A stretch of 64,000 nt of DNA, from contig VGSF01000009.1 of assembly GCA_016875165.1 (NCBI GenBank), positions 1 through 64,000 on the forward strand. The letters run 5' to 3'. This stretch comes from Deltaproteobacteria bacterium (GTDB lineage Bacteria > Desulfobacterota > SM23-61). Positions 37,550-46,943 of this stretch are shown here, one piece after another. Positions within the stretch are counted from its first letter, which is position 1. Each line of letters starts with the position of its first letter. A program made the position numbers and the translations under genes. Under the pieces are notes generated by a model. It worked only from the letters and a program-made list of their open reading frames with translations. It searched no databases and had not been told where the DNA came from.

Positions 37550-40054
37550 ATGCAAACGCAGAACTTTCAGAATCGCCTACCCGTAAAAATAGAAGAGGAA
37601 ATGCAGAAGTCTTACATGGACTATGCCATGTCCGTAATCATTGGCCGCGCCCTGCCGGATGTGCGGGATGGGCTAAAGCCCGTCCACCGCAGGGTGCTTT
37701 ATGCCATGCATGACCTGGCCAATGACTGGAATAAGCCGTTCAAGAAATCTGCCAGAGTCGTCGGGGATGTCATCGGAAAATACCATCCTCACGGGGACAT
37801 GGCTGTTTATGACGCCCTGGTGCGCATGGCCCAGGAATTTTCCCTGCGATACCCGCTGATCAGCGGGCAGGGGAATTTCGGATCGATCGATGGAGACCCG
37901 CCAGCAGCCATGCGTTATACGGAAGTGCGCATGGCCCGCCTGGCCAGCGAGCTCCTGGCGGACATCGAGAAGAACACGGTGGACTTTGTCCCCAACTATG
38001 ATGGGTCGGCGATGGAGCCGGCCATTCTCCCGGCGCGTTTCCCTAACCTTTTAGTCAATGGCTCCTCGGGGATCGCCGTGGGAATGACCACCAACATTCC
38101 CCCCCACAACCTTAAGGAAATCATCGAGGGCACCATAGCCATCATCAACAACCCGGACATTTCACCTGAAGGACTGTTGGGAATCATCCCCGGGCCGGAC
38201 TTTCCCACGGCCGGGTTCATCCTGGGCCGTTCCGGCATTAGGGATGCCTATCTCTCTGGGAAAGGGATGATCCAACTTCGAGCCCGAGCCCTGATCGAAC
38301 GCCAAAAGAGGACAGAGCGGGAGGCCGTGGTTGTAACAGAGCTTCCTTATCAGGTGAATAAGGCCAAACTTATGGAAAGGATCGCCGAACTCGTTCAAGA
38401 AAAAAAGATCGAGGGGATATCCGACCTTAGGGACGAATCAGACCGGGAAGGAATGCGCATCGTCATCGAGCTAAAAAGGGATGCCGTGGCCCAGGTGGTT
38501 CTTAATCAGCTCTTCAAGCATACGCAGATGCAGATTACTTTCGGCATCCTCCTCCTCTCTGTTGTCCACGGACAGCCGCAGACGCTCAACATCAAAGAGA
38601 TGATCCAGCAGTTCATCAACCACCGCAAGGAAGTGGTTACCCGCCGGAGCCAGTTTGAATTAGGAAAGGCCGAGTCCCAGGCGCACATTCTGGAAGGCCT
38701 GAAGATAGCCTTAGACAACCTCGACCGGGTCATCTCGCTCATTCGTTCTTCCAAAAATCCCAAAGAGGCCAAGGAAGGACTGATGGCGAAATTCTCACTC
38801 TCCGAAGCGCAAGCCACAGCCATTCTGGAAATGCGCCTGCAGCGCCTTACCAACCTGGAACGGGAAAAGATCAACGAGGAATACCGGGAACTCATCAAAC
38901 TAATCGCCCGCCTTAAGGAAATTCTTAGCAACGAGCGCCTCCTCTTGAACCTCATCGTCGAAGAGCTTAAGGAGATCAAAGAGCGATACGGAGACGAAAG
39001 GCGCACGCAGATCATCGAGGAAGCGCAGGAGATCAACCTGGAGGACCTGATCGTGGAAGAGGATATGGTGGTGACCATCAGCCATTCCGGGTATATCAAG
39101 CGGAATGCCATCAGCCTCTACCGCAGCCAGAGGCGGGGAGGCCGGGGCAAGATGGGCATGACCACCAAAGAGGAGGATTTTGTCGAGCATCTCTTCGTCG
39201 CCTCCACCCACAGTTATATCTTGTTTTTCACGGACGCCGGCAAAGTGTTCTGGTTGAAAGTTCACGAAGTCCCCCAGGGCGGCCGCATGTCCCGGGGGAA
39301 GGCGATCGTCAATTTGCTGAACATCTCCGGAGAAGAGAAGATAACCGCCATCATGCCTGCACGGGTCTTCGAGCCGGGGAAGTACGTGATCATGACCACG
39401 AAGAACGGAGTGGTCAAGAAGACCGACCTGATGTCCTACAGCAATCCCCGCACCGGCGGAATAATTGCCCTGAACCTCGACCAGGGAGACGAGTTAATCT
39501 CGGCCGGCCTTACGGACGGAACGAAGGAGATTCTGCTGAGTTCCCGCGAGGGCAAATCCATTCGGTTTTCCGAGGAAGAAACCAGGGCCATCGGCCGCAC
39601 GGCCCGCGGGGTGAAAGGGATCACTTTAAGCAAGCAAGACGCCCTGGTTTCCATGGACATCATCACCCCGGGCGCCCAGGGAGCCTCCATTCTTTCGGTC
39701 ACGGAAAACGGTTTTGGCAAGCGCACACCAGTTGAAGAGTATCCTCTGCAGAACCGGGGAGGCAAGGGAGTTATAACCATCAAGACTACCCAGCGAAATG
39801 GCAAATTGGTGGGCGTCCAGCAGATCACCGAACAGGACGACGCCATGCTGATTACGGACAAGGGAAAAATCATTCGCATGCGGGGTGAAGAAATTTCGGT
39901 CATCGGGCGGAACACCCAGGGGGTAAAGCTGATCGAATTAGAGCCCGGAGAGAGGGTAATGGCAGTCACCCGCCTGGCCGAGAGAGAGGATGAGCCGGAA
40001 ATCCAGGAGGCGGAGGAAAGCCCCGAAGAAAACACGGGAGAGGAAAATATTTGA
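37550..40054 (+). CDS. gyrA: DNA gyrase subunit A
   Basis: Breaks and rejoins DNA. The catalytic tyrosine is Tyr123 in AMRYTEVRM; the quinolone-determining region [17 protein letters not shown] has Asp where many species have Ser at the position after HG-D-x-A-V, so it reads GDMAVYDA. The C-terminal beta-pinwheel carries the gyrase box [10 protein letters not shown] at about residue 526, which distinguishes it from ParC. The acidic tail ends [13 protein letters not shown]. 834 residues. gpsA begins three bases after its stop. Confidence 0.96.
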   Translation: MQTQNFQNRLPVKIEEEMQKSYMDYAMSVIIGRALPDVRDGLKPVHRRVLYAMHDLANDWNKPFKKSARVVGDVIGKYHPHGDMAVYDALVRMAQEFSLRYPLISGQGNFGSIDGDPPAAMRYTEVRMARLASELLADIEKNTVDFVPNYDGSAMEPAILPARFPNLLVNGSSGIAVGMTTNIPPHNLKEIIEGTIAIINNPDISPEGLLGIIPGPDFPTAGFILGRSGIRDAYLSGKGMIQLRARALIERQKRTEREAVVVTELPYQVNKAKLMERIAELVQEKKIEGISDLRDESDREGMRIVIELKRDAVAQVVLNQLFKHTQMQITFGILLLSVVHGQPQTLNIKEMIQQFINHRKEVVTRRSQFELGKAESQAHILEGLKIALDNLDRVISLIRSSKNPKEAKEGLMAKFSLSEAQATAILEMRLQRLTNLEREKINEEYRELIKLIARLKEILSNERLLLNLIVEELKEIKERYGDERRTQIIEEAQEINLEDLIVEEDMVVTISHSGYIKRNAISLYRSQRRGGRGKMGMTTKEEDFVEHLFVASTHSYILFFTDAGKVFWLKVHEVPQGGRMSRGKAIVNLLNISGEEKITAIMPARVFEPGKYVIMTTKNGVVKKTDLMSYSNPRTGGIIALNLDQGDELISAGLTDGTKEILLSSREGKSIRFSEEETRAIGRTARGVKGITLSKQDALVSMDIITPGAQGASILSVTENGFGKRTPVEEYPLQNRGGKGVITIKTTQRNGKLVGVQQITEQDDAMLITDKGKIIRMRGEEISVIGRNTQGVKLIELEPGERVMAVTRLAEREDEPEIQEAEESPEENTGEENI

Positions 40055-40057
40055 TCC

Positions 40058-41086
40058 ATGGCCGGGGGCCGCACAGAAGCAGAAAGAATCAGCGTTATTG
40101 GCGCCGGAAGCTGGGGTACCACCCTGGCCAACCTCCTGGCCGAAAAAGGCCAGCCCGTAGATCTCTGGGTTTTTGAAGAAGAACTGTTTCTGGCCATGCA
40201 AGAAAAAAGGGAGAATGAAGTCTTCCTCCCCGGGATTCCCCTTTCTCATAGCATTCACCTGACCCATTCCCTGGAAGAAGCCTGCCGGGGAAAAAGCATC
40301 CTGGTTTGCGCCGTGCCCTCACATGCCGTGCGGGAAGTGTTTGGCCAAAGCCGGCCTTACCTCCGGGAAAGGGTCTTGATTGTTAGCGCCACCAAAGGGC
40401 TTGAGGAAGAAACTTGCCGAACAGTATCGCGGATTTTAAGAGAAGCCCTCGGTGAGACCAGGGCCGAGATCGCCTGCCTATCCGGGCCAAGTTTTGCCAA
40501 AGAAGTCTCCAGCAAATTTCCGACGGCTGTCACTGTGGCATCGGCCAGCCCCGAGGCTGCGCGCAAAACACAGCTTCTTTTGGGCAGGCCTTACTTCCGG
40601 ATCTACACAAGCTCCGACCTGCTTGGAGTGGAAATAGGGGGGGCCAGCAAGAACGTCATGGCCATTGCAGCCGGGGCATCGGACGGCTTAGGTTTTGGGC
40701 ACAGCACCCGCGCGGCCTTGATCACCCGCGGCCTGGCCGAGATGACCCGGCTGGGGGTCAAGATGGGAGCGGATGCGCGAACTTTTTTCGGCCTGGCCGG
40801 CCTGGGAGACCTGGTCCTTACCTGTACGGGAAATTTAAGCCGCAATCGCAGCGTCGGCTTGGAATTAGGGAAAGGGCGGTCGATTAAGGAGATTTTGCAG
40901 GGAATGAAGATGGTTGCCGAGGGCATCCGCACCACCAAAGCCCTTCGCGAATTAGCCAGGAAGCTTAACGTGGAAATGCCCATTACGGAGAAAGTCTATG
41001 AGCTTCTTTACGAGGGCAAAGCCCCGCGGGAAGCCGTAAGCGAGTTGATGTCCCGGGACCCCCGAGCAGAGCAGGAAGGGTTGTAG
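40058..41086 (+). CDS. gpsA: Glycerol-3-phosphate dehydrogenase (NAD(P)+)
   Basis: Makes sn-glycerol 3-phosphate for phospholipids from dihydroxyacetone phosphate. NAD-binding VIGAGSWGTTLANLLAEKG at the N-terminus; ATKGLEEET, SGPSFAKEV and the C-terminal GGASKNVMAIAAGASDGLGF with the conserved lysine, then GLGDLVLTCTG. 342 residues, standard. Starts three bases after gyrA, so it is probably in the same transcript. Confidence 0.94.
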   Translation: MAGGRTEAERISVIGAGSWGTTLANLLAEKGQPVDLWVFEEELFLAMQEKRENEVFLPGIPLSHSIHLTHSLEEACRGKSILVCAVPSHAVREVFGQSRPYLRERVLIVSATKGLEEETCRTVSRILREALGETRAEIACLSGPSFAKEVSSKFPTAVTVASASPEAARKTQLLLGRPYFRIYTSSDLLGVEIGGASKNVMAIAAGASDGLGFGHSTRAALITRGLAEMTRLGVKMGADARTFFGLAGLGDLVLTCTGNLSRNRSVGLELGKGRSIKEILQGMKMVAEGIRTTKALRELARKLNVEMPITEKVYELLYEGKAPREAVSELMSRDPRAEQEGL

Positions 41087-41143
41087 AAACCACCAAGAAG
41101 GAAAGAGGGAAGGATAGAACGGTGGAATCGTGCTGAAGGTTGT

Positions 41144-41806
41144 CTACTTCCCCGCTGGAGCATGGAGGGCAGGAAGCTCAGCCAAGAGGCGCTCAACCAA
41201 TCTTTTTTCTAAATTCTTTGCCGCCTGGCTCGGCCCCAAAATCTTTCCTTCGGCCATCCAGAGCACCGACCCCTTTTCCAGCTCCAGGACCCGAAACATC
41301 AGACTGATCTGACAGGACCCCTGATGATAGGTCGGTAGAGCGCGGTACTCATAGCGCCCCCCCTCCCAGACCTCAAAGGCTTCTCCGCGAACGTAGGGTT
41401 TCTGCAGGGAATAGCGCAGAAGGGCGCCTGTAATCAGAAGCTTGACTTGCAGGCGTTCTTTGATCTTAATAAGGGAGGATGGATTGGAGAGCAAATCTTG
41501 AGGGGTTAAGCCTAATTCCTCGAGGGCCGCAGAAACTTCTCCAGGGGGGATCAATTTGTAACCTTTGGCCAATAAAACCGTGTAGGTAAAGGAATTCAGA
41601 TCTGCACCGGACTCAGGATAACCGGAAGCATCTGGAATTGGAAGAATAGCCGCGGGTTGAAAATCTTTAAAGTTAACCTCCCGGAAAACGGTCTTGTCCG
41701 CATTAAGTTTGTAAAAGCAACCGGCAAGGTAGAGACAACTGATCAAAACCACGAAATAGAGAAAGAAGACTTTTCTTTGTGGCGCGAACAAGATCTTGCT
41801 CCTCAA
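41144..41806 (-). CDS. Outer-membrane-type lipoprotein, CsgG/DUF799-like fold
   Basis: 220 residues with a signal peptide and lipobox LYLAGCFYK (Cys at about residue 30). The body, with PAAILPIPDASG and ERLQVKLLITGALLRY, resembles putative lipoproteins of the GNA1162/DUF799 kind that show a CsgG-like nucleotide-fold. Its role is unknown. It is convergent with gpsA and divergent from the FmdB-like gene. Confidence 0.6.
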   Translation of the reverse strand: MRSKILFAPQRKVFFLYFVVLISCLYLAGCFYKLNADKTVFREVNFKDFQPAAILPIPDASGYPESGADLNSFTYTVLLAKGYKLIPPGEVSAALEELGLTPQDLLSNPSSLIKIKERLQVKLLITGALLRYSLQKPYVRGEAFEVWEGGRYEYRALPTYHQGSCQISLMFRVLELEKGSVLWMAEGKILGPSQAAKNLEKRLVERLLAELPALHAPAGK

Positions 41807-41881
41807 GGGAGAATTCGTTAAAATGACATATTTCTATTACACCTTAGAAAAGAACCACTGTCAAGGGAGGCGGAAGGTAAA

Positions 41882-42244
41882 ATGCCCATCTATGAATATC
41901 TCTGTCAGGATTGCCGGCGGGTTTCCAGTTTTATCGTTCTCAATATAAAAACCCCTTTCCATCCTGAATGCAAAAAGTGCCATGGCAACAAGATGACCAA
42001 ACTTATTTCCCGGGTGGCCCGGGTGCGTTCTGAAGAGAGCCGCCTGGAGTCCTTGGCTGATCCGAGTAAGTTAGGCGGGCTCGACGAGAACGATCCGGCG
42101 AGCATGGCCCGCTTTATGAAACGGATGGGCAAGGAGTTAGGAGAGGACATGGGAGAAGATTTTGATTCAATGATAGAAGAAGCCATGGAGGAGGAAAGCA
42201 AAAGCAAAGGGGAAGGTTCGAAGGATTCAGAAGCAGATTTTTAG
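41882..42244 (+). CDS. FmdB-family zinc-ribbon protein
   Basis: 120 residues. The N-terminal zinc ribbon MPIYEYLCQDC...CKKCHGNKMTKLIS (two CxxC) defines the family. The rest is acidic and helical (FMKRMGKELGEDMGEDFDSM), the usual FmdB tail. The name comes from an Fmd operon regulator, but the function of most members is unproven. GGGAGGCGG precedes the ATG. Confidence 0.85.
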   Translation: MPIYEYLCQDCRRVSSFIVLNIKTPFHPECKKCHGNKMTKLISRVARVRSEESRLESLADPSKLGGLDENDPASMARFMKRMGKELGEDMGEDFDSMIEEAMEEESKSKGEGSKDSEADF

Positions 42245-42378
42245 TTTCCACTCCTAATAAACCAGCAAAAAGCCCTCAAAATTTTCTTGACAAAACTTTT
42301 TTCTTTATCCATATTGCCACAAGAGATTCTTTGCTCCATTGTCCCCCAAGATCGACGATTTATAAAAACAGTATCAGT

Positions 42379-42571
42379 TGAGCCTCTTGCAAAAGTATTT
42401 TTTTGTGGTTCGACAAGCTTGTCCTGAGCGAACCGTTCACCCTTCGAGAACCTCAGGGCGAACGGTGAGTCGAAGGGCTCACCACGAACGGAAAAACTAA
42501 ATAAATTCAACCTAAGCCCGTTCACCCTGAGCCTGTCGAAGGGTAAATTACGGACTTTTGCAAGAGGCTCA
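42379..42571. mobile_element. Family B hairpin element, copy 1
   Basis: Inverted ends TGAGCCTCTTGCAAAAGT and ACTTTTGCAAGAGGCTCA. The inside is made of the opposed units TTCGACAAGCTTGTCCTGAG, GTTCACCCTTCGAGAACC, CTCACCACGAACGG and GTTCACCCTGAGCCTGTCGA. A second copy is at 46499-46630 and the internal units recur at 49072-49165. Outside the ends both copies continue into a similar GGTATT, so the inverted repeat may be longer than shown. Confidence 0.75.
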
Positions 42572-42675
42572 GGGGTATTATCAATTCCGTGGCTGGGATT
42601 GGGAGACGGGCCGGCCAACCAGAGAGAAACTCTTAGAGCTGGAACTTAACCAGGTGGCCGCCGAGATGTATCCTT

Positions 42676-42808
42676 GATGGCTTCGTAAAAAGTCTCTTAG
42701 ATCGTCACCCCGGCGAAAGCCGGGGCCCAGAACATCTTGAAATAACTGGATTCCGGCATCCGCCGGAATGACGGAAAAGGGCATTTTCAGACTTTTTACG
42801 AAATCATC
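42676..42808. mobile_element. Family A hairpin element, copy 4
   Basis: Ends GATGGCTTCGTAAAAAGTC and GACTTTTTACGAAATCATC. The inner blocks are diverged (ACCCCGGCGAAAGCCGGGG and TGGATTCCGGCATCCGCCGG). No flanking duplication remains (TCCTT versus AATGG), unlike most copies. With copy 1 of family B it fills the 630-base gap before the thiolase gene; no other gene is seen there. Confidence 0.7.
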
Positions 42809-42872
42809 AATGGGTTGGAACTCAAGATTTCCAGTTTTGGGTTTAAAATTAAAGAAAGGGGGGAGTCGTAAG

Positions 42873-44021
42873 ATGACCAAAAGAGTGGCCATTGTTGGCG
42901 TAGGAACAACCGGGTTTCGCGCGACCACTCCGGATGTCTCCTACCGGGAGTTGACCTACGAAGCAGCAACCAAAGCTTACTTTGAAGCGGGCATTGAGCC
43001 CAAAGAGGTGGATGCCTTTGTCGCTACCTCTGAAGATTTCCTCGAGGGGTATAGTATTTCTGATGAATATTCACCTGATCAATTAGGGGCGGTCCTAAAA
43101 CCCATTTATACCATTCCGGGAGACTTTATTCACTCTCTGGCCTGCGCCCAGATGATGATCCTGTCCGGAATTGGGGACATCATGGTGGTTCAAGGGATGT
43201 CCAAGGCATCGAACATGTTGACCATCTCCGAAATGGTCTCTTTTGCCATGGACCCCATATATAACCGGCCATTAAAAGAAAGCCCGCATGTCGTGGCCGG
43301 GATGGAAATGGCCCGCTTCCTGTACGAGACCGGGACAACGCGGGAGCAATGCGCCAAAGTGGTGGTGAAGAACAAAAGGAATGCTTTATCCAACCCGCTG
43401 GCCGGCCATGGGGTTCTCATCGACGCCAACTATGTTCTCAAATCCGAAACGGTCTCCTTCCCGTTGACCAGGATGGACATCAGTCCTCATTCTGATGGAG
43501 CCGTGGTGCTCGTCCTGGCAGAAGAAAAAAGGGCCAAAGCCCTCTCCGACAAACCCATCTGGATCCGAGGGATCGGCTGGTGCTCGGACACGCCCGGCCT
43601 GGAAACCCGGAACTGGGGGGAAGCCATCTACGCCCAGATGGCCGCCGAGATGGCCTACAAGATGGCTGGAATTCGTTATCCGCGCAAGGAGATTGACTTT
43701 GCGGAAGTTAATGACGAGTTCTCCTATAAAGAACTCCAGCATCTGGAAGCAATGAGAATCTGTAAAAAAGGAGAAGCCGGGCCTCTTACCGAGATGGGGG
43801 GAACGGAGATCAACGGGGAAATTGCGGTCAATCCCTCCGGAGGGTGCCTCGGAGTGGGAAACCTCTTTGAGCTAAACGGAGGACAAAAGGTCCTGGAAGT
43901 TGTCAGACAGCTTAGAGGGGAAGCCGGGAAGAATCAACTGAAAAACGTAACCACCGGGCTGGCTCAGAGTTGGCGGGGTATCCCGACGACTACCGGGACA
44001 GTGGTGATCCTGAGCAATTAA
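42873..44021 (+). CDS. Thiolase-family protein with intact nucleophile
   Basis: 382-residue thiolase superfamily (SCP2-like) protein. Cys91 in FIHSLACAQMM is at the position of the acyl-accepting nucleophile. The C-terminal segment NPSGGCLGVGNLFELNGG corresponds to the conserved NxSGGxxxxGHP region but has GN in place of GH, and VNDEFSYKELQHLEAM replaces the usual HDCF segment. GGGGGAGTC precedes the ATG at 42873; upstream in-frame codons are inside an element. A second thiolase-like gene follows at once, and DUF35 partners come after; such pairs form thiolase-DUF35 complexes that cut or form beta-ketoacyl-CoA. Substrate unknown. Confidence 0.85.
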   Translation: MTKRVAIVGVGTTGFRATTPDVSYRELTYEAATKAYFEAGIEPKEVDAFVATSEDFLEGYSISDEYSPDQLGAVLKPIYTIPGDFIHSLACAQMMILSGIGDIMVVQGMSKASNMLTISEMVSFAMDPIYNRPLKESPHVVAGMEMARFLYETGTTREQCAKVVVKNKRNALSNPLAGHGVLIDANYVLKSETVSFPLTRMDISPHSDGAVVLVLAEEKRAKALSDKPIWIRGIGWCSDTPGLETRNWGEAIYAQMAAEMAYKMAGIRYPRKEIDFAEVNDEFSYKELQHLEAMRICKKGEAGPLTEMGGTEINGEIAVNPSGGCLGVGNLFELNGGQKVLEVVRQLRGEAGKNQLKNVTTGLAQSWRGIPTTTGTVVILSN

Positions 44022-44034
44022 GGAGGTGAAAAGC

Positions 44035-45192
44035 ATGAGAAGAGTAGCCATTGTCGGAGCAGGACTGACCAAATTTTATCGCAATACCCAGGAAACGCCC
44101 AAAGAGCTGGCTTATGAGGCCACCAAAATGGCCCTGGATTCCTGCGAGATGACACTTTCGGACATAAATTGTGTCGTCCATGGAACGGCCCCAGATGCAT
44201 TCGATGGGGTTCATATGAAAGGGGAATATCTCTCCGATGCCTCAGGGGGATTGCGCAAGCCTTACATGCGGCACTTTGTTGGCGGGGGCACAGGGGTTTT
44301 TTCGCCGATCCACGGCTGGTTCCATGTGGCCTCGGGGATGTTCGATACCTGTCTGGTGGTTTGCGAAGAGAAGATGTCTGCGGCCTATCCTCATCCTGCC
44401 GGGGCCTTCTTAACGATCTTTGACCACACAACAGAGCAACCACTTTACCCCACTTTGATCTACATCTTTGCCATTGAAATGAATCGTTTTATGACCACTC
44501 ACGGTTATCGCAAAGAAGACATCGCCCTGGTGGCCGTTAAAAATAAAAAGAATGCCATGAACCATCCATCAGCTCAGTTGCCCGGGGAAATCACTGTCCA
44601 GGATGTTCTCAATTCAGAAATCATGGCCTGGCCGGTGAACCGGCTGGACATCAGCCCGACGAGCGACGGGGCGGCCGCAATCCTCCTGGCTTCGGAAGAC
44701 GTAGCCCGGAGAATTACGGAGAAACCGATCTGGATGGACGGTGTGGGCTTTTGTCTGGACACCGCCTACTGGTGCACCCGGGACCTTTATTACCCGGATT
44801 ATCTGGAAGTAGCCGCCCGCCAGGCATATAAGATGGCCGGGATCAAAGAACCCTCCAAGGAGATCCATGTGGCCGAGCCTTATGATCCCTTCACTTATAA
44901 AGAACTCCACCATATCGAAGGATTAATGCTGGCGCCGCGGGGAAAATCCGTTCAGATGCTGGTGGATGGGGCGTTTAACAGGGATGGAAACCTACCAACC
45001 TCTCCTTCAGGAGGACTTCTGGGCGTGGGCAATCCCATTGCGGCCGCAGGTCTGATGAAGATCATCGAGATCTATCTGCAATTAAAAGGGGAAGCGGGTA
45101 AACGGCAGATTCCGGGGAAGCCTACTTGCGGCGTGGCCAATGCCTGGGGAGACCTGATGCAGGTTGGAACCGTGGTCGTTATGAGAAGCTAA
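44035..45192 (+). CDS. Thiolase-like protein lacking the usual cysteine
   Basis: 385 residues, related to the gene before it. At the place of the nucleophilic cysteine it has GGGTGVFSPIHGW, with no Cys, so it cannot use the normal thiolase mechanism there. SPSGGLLGVGNPIAAAG is again GNP, and AEPYDPFTYKELHHIEG matches the second active-site segment. Non-cysteine relatives such as the steroid aldolase Ltp2 work with a DUF35 partner as aldolases. The ATG at 44035 follows AGGAGGTGAAAAGC; the GTG at 44026 lies inside that site. Thirteen bases after the first thiolase. Confidence 0.82.
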   Translation: MRRVAIVGAGLTKFYRNTQETPKELAYEATKMALDSCEMTLSDINCVVHGTAPDAFDGVHMKGEYLSDASGGLRKPYMRHFVGGGTGVFSPIHGWFHVASGMFDTCLVVCEEKMSAAYPHPAGAFLTIFDHTTEQPLYPTLIYIFAIEMNRFMTTHGYRKEDIALVAVKNKKNAMNHPSAQLPGEITVQDVLNSEIMAWPVNRLDISPTSDGAAAILLASEDVARRITEKPIWMDGVGFCLDTAYWCTRDLYYPDYLEVAARQAYKMAGIKEPSKEIHVAEPYDPFTYKELHHIEGLMLAPRGKSVQMLVDGAFNRDGNLPTSPSGGLLGVGNPIAAAGLMKIIEIYLQLKGEAGKRQIPGKPTCGVANAWGDLMQVGTVVVMRS

Positions 45193-45207
45193 GGAGGAGG
45201 TGAATAT

Positions 45208-45738
45208 ATGGAAATTACGGAAAAGATGGTGGAAAAAACGGCGACGAAGCTGAGCGCCGAGGAGATTTTAGGGGGGAAGGTTCTCTCTGTGAAGTGGGAG
45301 CCTAAATTAAAATATGCCTGGGACAATGGCCCAGCCATCGGAAGGTACCTGGCAGAACTGAAAAATGGAAAGATCATTGCCAAGAAGTGCGACAAGTGTC
45401 ACCGCATCATGCTTCCGCCCAGAATGTTTTGCGAGCTCTGCTGGGTCCCGACAGGGGAATGGGTCTATGTCCAGGATACAGGCATTGTAAATACCTGGAT
45501 CGTGGGTTATGTGGACTGGAAGGCAACGCGCCTTGACATCAAAGGAGGCGTCCGGCCCATTACCCCTGGCATCATCGAAATTGATGGAGCCTCAAAAGGC
45601 ATGGGCATTCTCCATCATTTAGGCGAGGTGGATCCCTGGAAGATCTATCGGGGCATGAAAGTAAAGGCAGTCTGGAAACCACCCGAGGAAAGAACCGGGG
45701 CGATTACCGACATTAAATATTTTAAGCCAATAGATTGA
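45208..45738 (+). CDS. DUF35 Zn-ribbon/OB-fold protein 1
   Basis: 176 residues. The rubredoxin-like zinc ribbon is KKCDKCHRIMLPPRMFCELC (CxxC pairs), followed by an OB-fold (GIVNTWIVGYVDWKA ... GIIEIDGASKGMGILHHLGEVD). Proteins of this kind are the small partners of thiolases and aldolases such as BbsA-BbsB and Ltp2. An N-terminal stretch of about 45 residues precedes the usual start. AGGAGGTGAATAT leads the ATG. It is in one operon with the two thiolase genes. Confidence 0.85.
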   Translation: MEITEKMVEKTATKLSAEEILGGKVLSVKWEPKLKYAWDNGPAIGRYLAELKNGKIIAKKCDKCHRIMLPPRMFCELCWVPTGEWVYVQDTGIVNTWIVGYVDWKATRLDIKGGVRPITPGIIEIDGASKGMGILHHLGEVDPWKIYRGMKVKAVWKPPEERTGAITDIKYFKPID

Positions 45739-45812
45739 GGCGCAAGGTTTGAGGCGCAAGGCATAAGGCAAAAATTAAAGCCTTCAATCTCTAACCTCAA
45801 ACCTCCAACCTT

Positions 45813-45994
45813 GAAGAACTCGTAAAAAGTCCGAAAGCTCCTTTTCCCGTCATTCCGGCCCCGATTTTCATCGGGATAAACTCCAGCCGGAATTAAGTTA
45901 TTTCAAGGAGTTATCAAACCACTGGACTCCGGTTTTCACCCCCGGATTACAACATTCCGGGGCAGGCTTAGTGACGACTTTTTACGAGGCCATC
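45813..45994. mobile_element. Family A hairpin element, copy 5 (with internal insertion)
   Basis: Left end GAAGAACTCGTAAAAAGTC and right GACTTTTTACGAGGCCATC, flanked by AACCTT at 45807-45812 and 45995-46000. The right inner arm GGTTTTCACCGGAGTGACG is interrupted by a small palindromic insert (CCCCGGATTACAACATTCCGG, trimmed here) starting near 45939, making it the longest copy at 182 bases. Confidence 0.8.
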
Positions 45995-46022
45995 AACCTT
46001 GAAACGATATGGAGGTGAATTT

Positions 46023-46499
46023 ATGGCGTTGATCGAACGATTTCAGAAGACGACGGATATCACAAAATGGCACGGGCAGATCCCGATGAGCTACATTTAT
46101 ACCGTCGGCCGGGCCGGGGAAAAATTTTTCCGCGAGATCATAAATGGAAAAATTTTCGGGGCGAGATGCGACTCCTGCAAAATCACCTACGTCCCTCCCA
46201 GAACCTATTGTGAAAAGTGTTTTGCCAGGCTGGAAGATCATTATACGGAAGTCGGGACCAAAGGAACCGTTCATACCTTCACTCAATCCTACGAGGCCTA
46301 TGACGGAGCAAAGAAAGAAACCCCGTCGATAGTGGCCGTCATCCGCATCGACGGTACGGAGGGGGGCTTCATCCATTGGCTGGGAGAGATTGATTTTGAG
46401 AAGGTTTACATCGGCATGCCGGTGGAGGCGGTCTTAAAACCCAAGAAGGAAAGAGAAGGGAGCATCCTGGACATCAAATATTTTAAACCCGTTATATAG
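46023..46499 (+). CDS. DUF35 Zn-ribbon/OB-fold protein 2
   Basis: 158 residues, similar to the protein at 45208. Zinc ribbon ARCDSCKITYVPPRTYCEKC and OB-fold with GTVHTFTQSYEAYDG and RIDGTEGGFIHWLGEIDFEKV; the ending ILDIKYFKPVI is nearly the same as its paralogue. The ATG follows GGAGGTGAATTT. A hairpin element separates it from the first DUF35 gene. The pair could serve the two thiolase-like proteins one to one. Confidence 0.85.
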   Translation: MALIERFQKTTDITKWHGQIPMSYIYTVGRAGEKFFREIINGKIFGARCDSCKITYVPPRTYCEKCFARLEDHYTEVGTKGTVHTFTQSYEAYDGAKKETPSIVAVIRIDGTEGGFIHWLGEIDFEKVYIGMPVEAVLKPKKEREGSILDIKYFKPVI

Positions 46500-46630
46500 G
46501 AGGCTCTTGCAAAAGACCGCAATTTACCCTTCGACAGGCTCAGGGTGAACGGGCTTAGGCTGAAATTATTTAGTTTTTCCGTTCGTGGTGAGCTTGTCGA
46601 ACCACAAAAAAAACTTTTGCAAGAGGCTCA
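46499..46630. mobile_element. Family B hairpin element, copy 2
   Basis: Ends GGAGGCTCTTGCAAAAG and CTTTTGCAAGAGGCTCA with shortened internal units (ACCCTTCGACAGGCTCAGG and GAGCTTGTCGAACCAC). The right flank reads ATGGTATT, similar to the copy at 42379. It starts at the last base of the DUF35 stop codon region. Confidence 0.7.
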
Positions 46631-46783
46631 ATGGTATTTTGGAATCGTTCTAATAGTGCCTACCCAGAAATTCCGGATTTTCCCTACATTCCATTTAATC
46701 CCCCGCTCCTATTCCGCGACCCCCCAACCCCTTTTTTGATAAAGGGAGTTGGGGTTTTTTGTTCCGGGATGGCGCTAATTCAA

Positions 46784-46924
46784 TTGTATAGGAATTTGCT
46801 TTTTTATCCCCCTCCCCCCATCCCCCTCCCGCCAGGGGAGGGGAGATACTGGGGGATCCAAAATTCCCTCCCCCTGGATGGGGGAGGGTTAGGGTGGGGG
46901 TGTTAATAACTTGATTGTATAGGA
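46784..46924 (+). repeat. GC-rich palindromic repeat, copy 2
   Basis: Begins TTGTATAGGAATTTGCTTTT, goes through C-rich and G-rich runs, and ends GGTGTTAATAACTTGATTGT followed by ATAGGA. The same TTGTATAGGA string is at both ends, like a direct repeat. Preceded at about 46720-46758 by a short C/G hairpin. Part of the 670-base repeat-filled gap before dctM. Confidence 0.65.
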
Positions 46925-46943
46925 AAAATCTTTTTTCAACTTT

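Noticed and set aside
39436..40197. 253-codon open frame opposite gyrA, Ser/Pro/Arg rich
   Set aside because: Composition typical of an antisense frame of a GC-rich gene.
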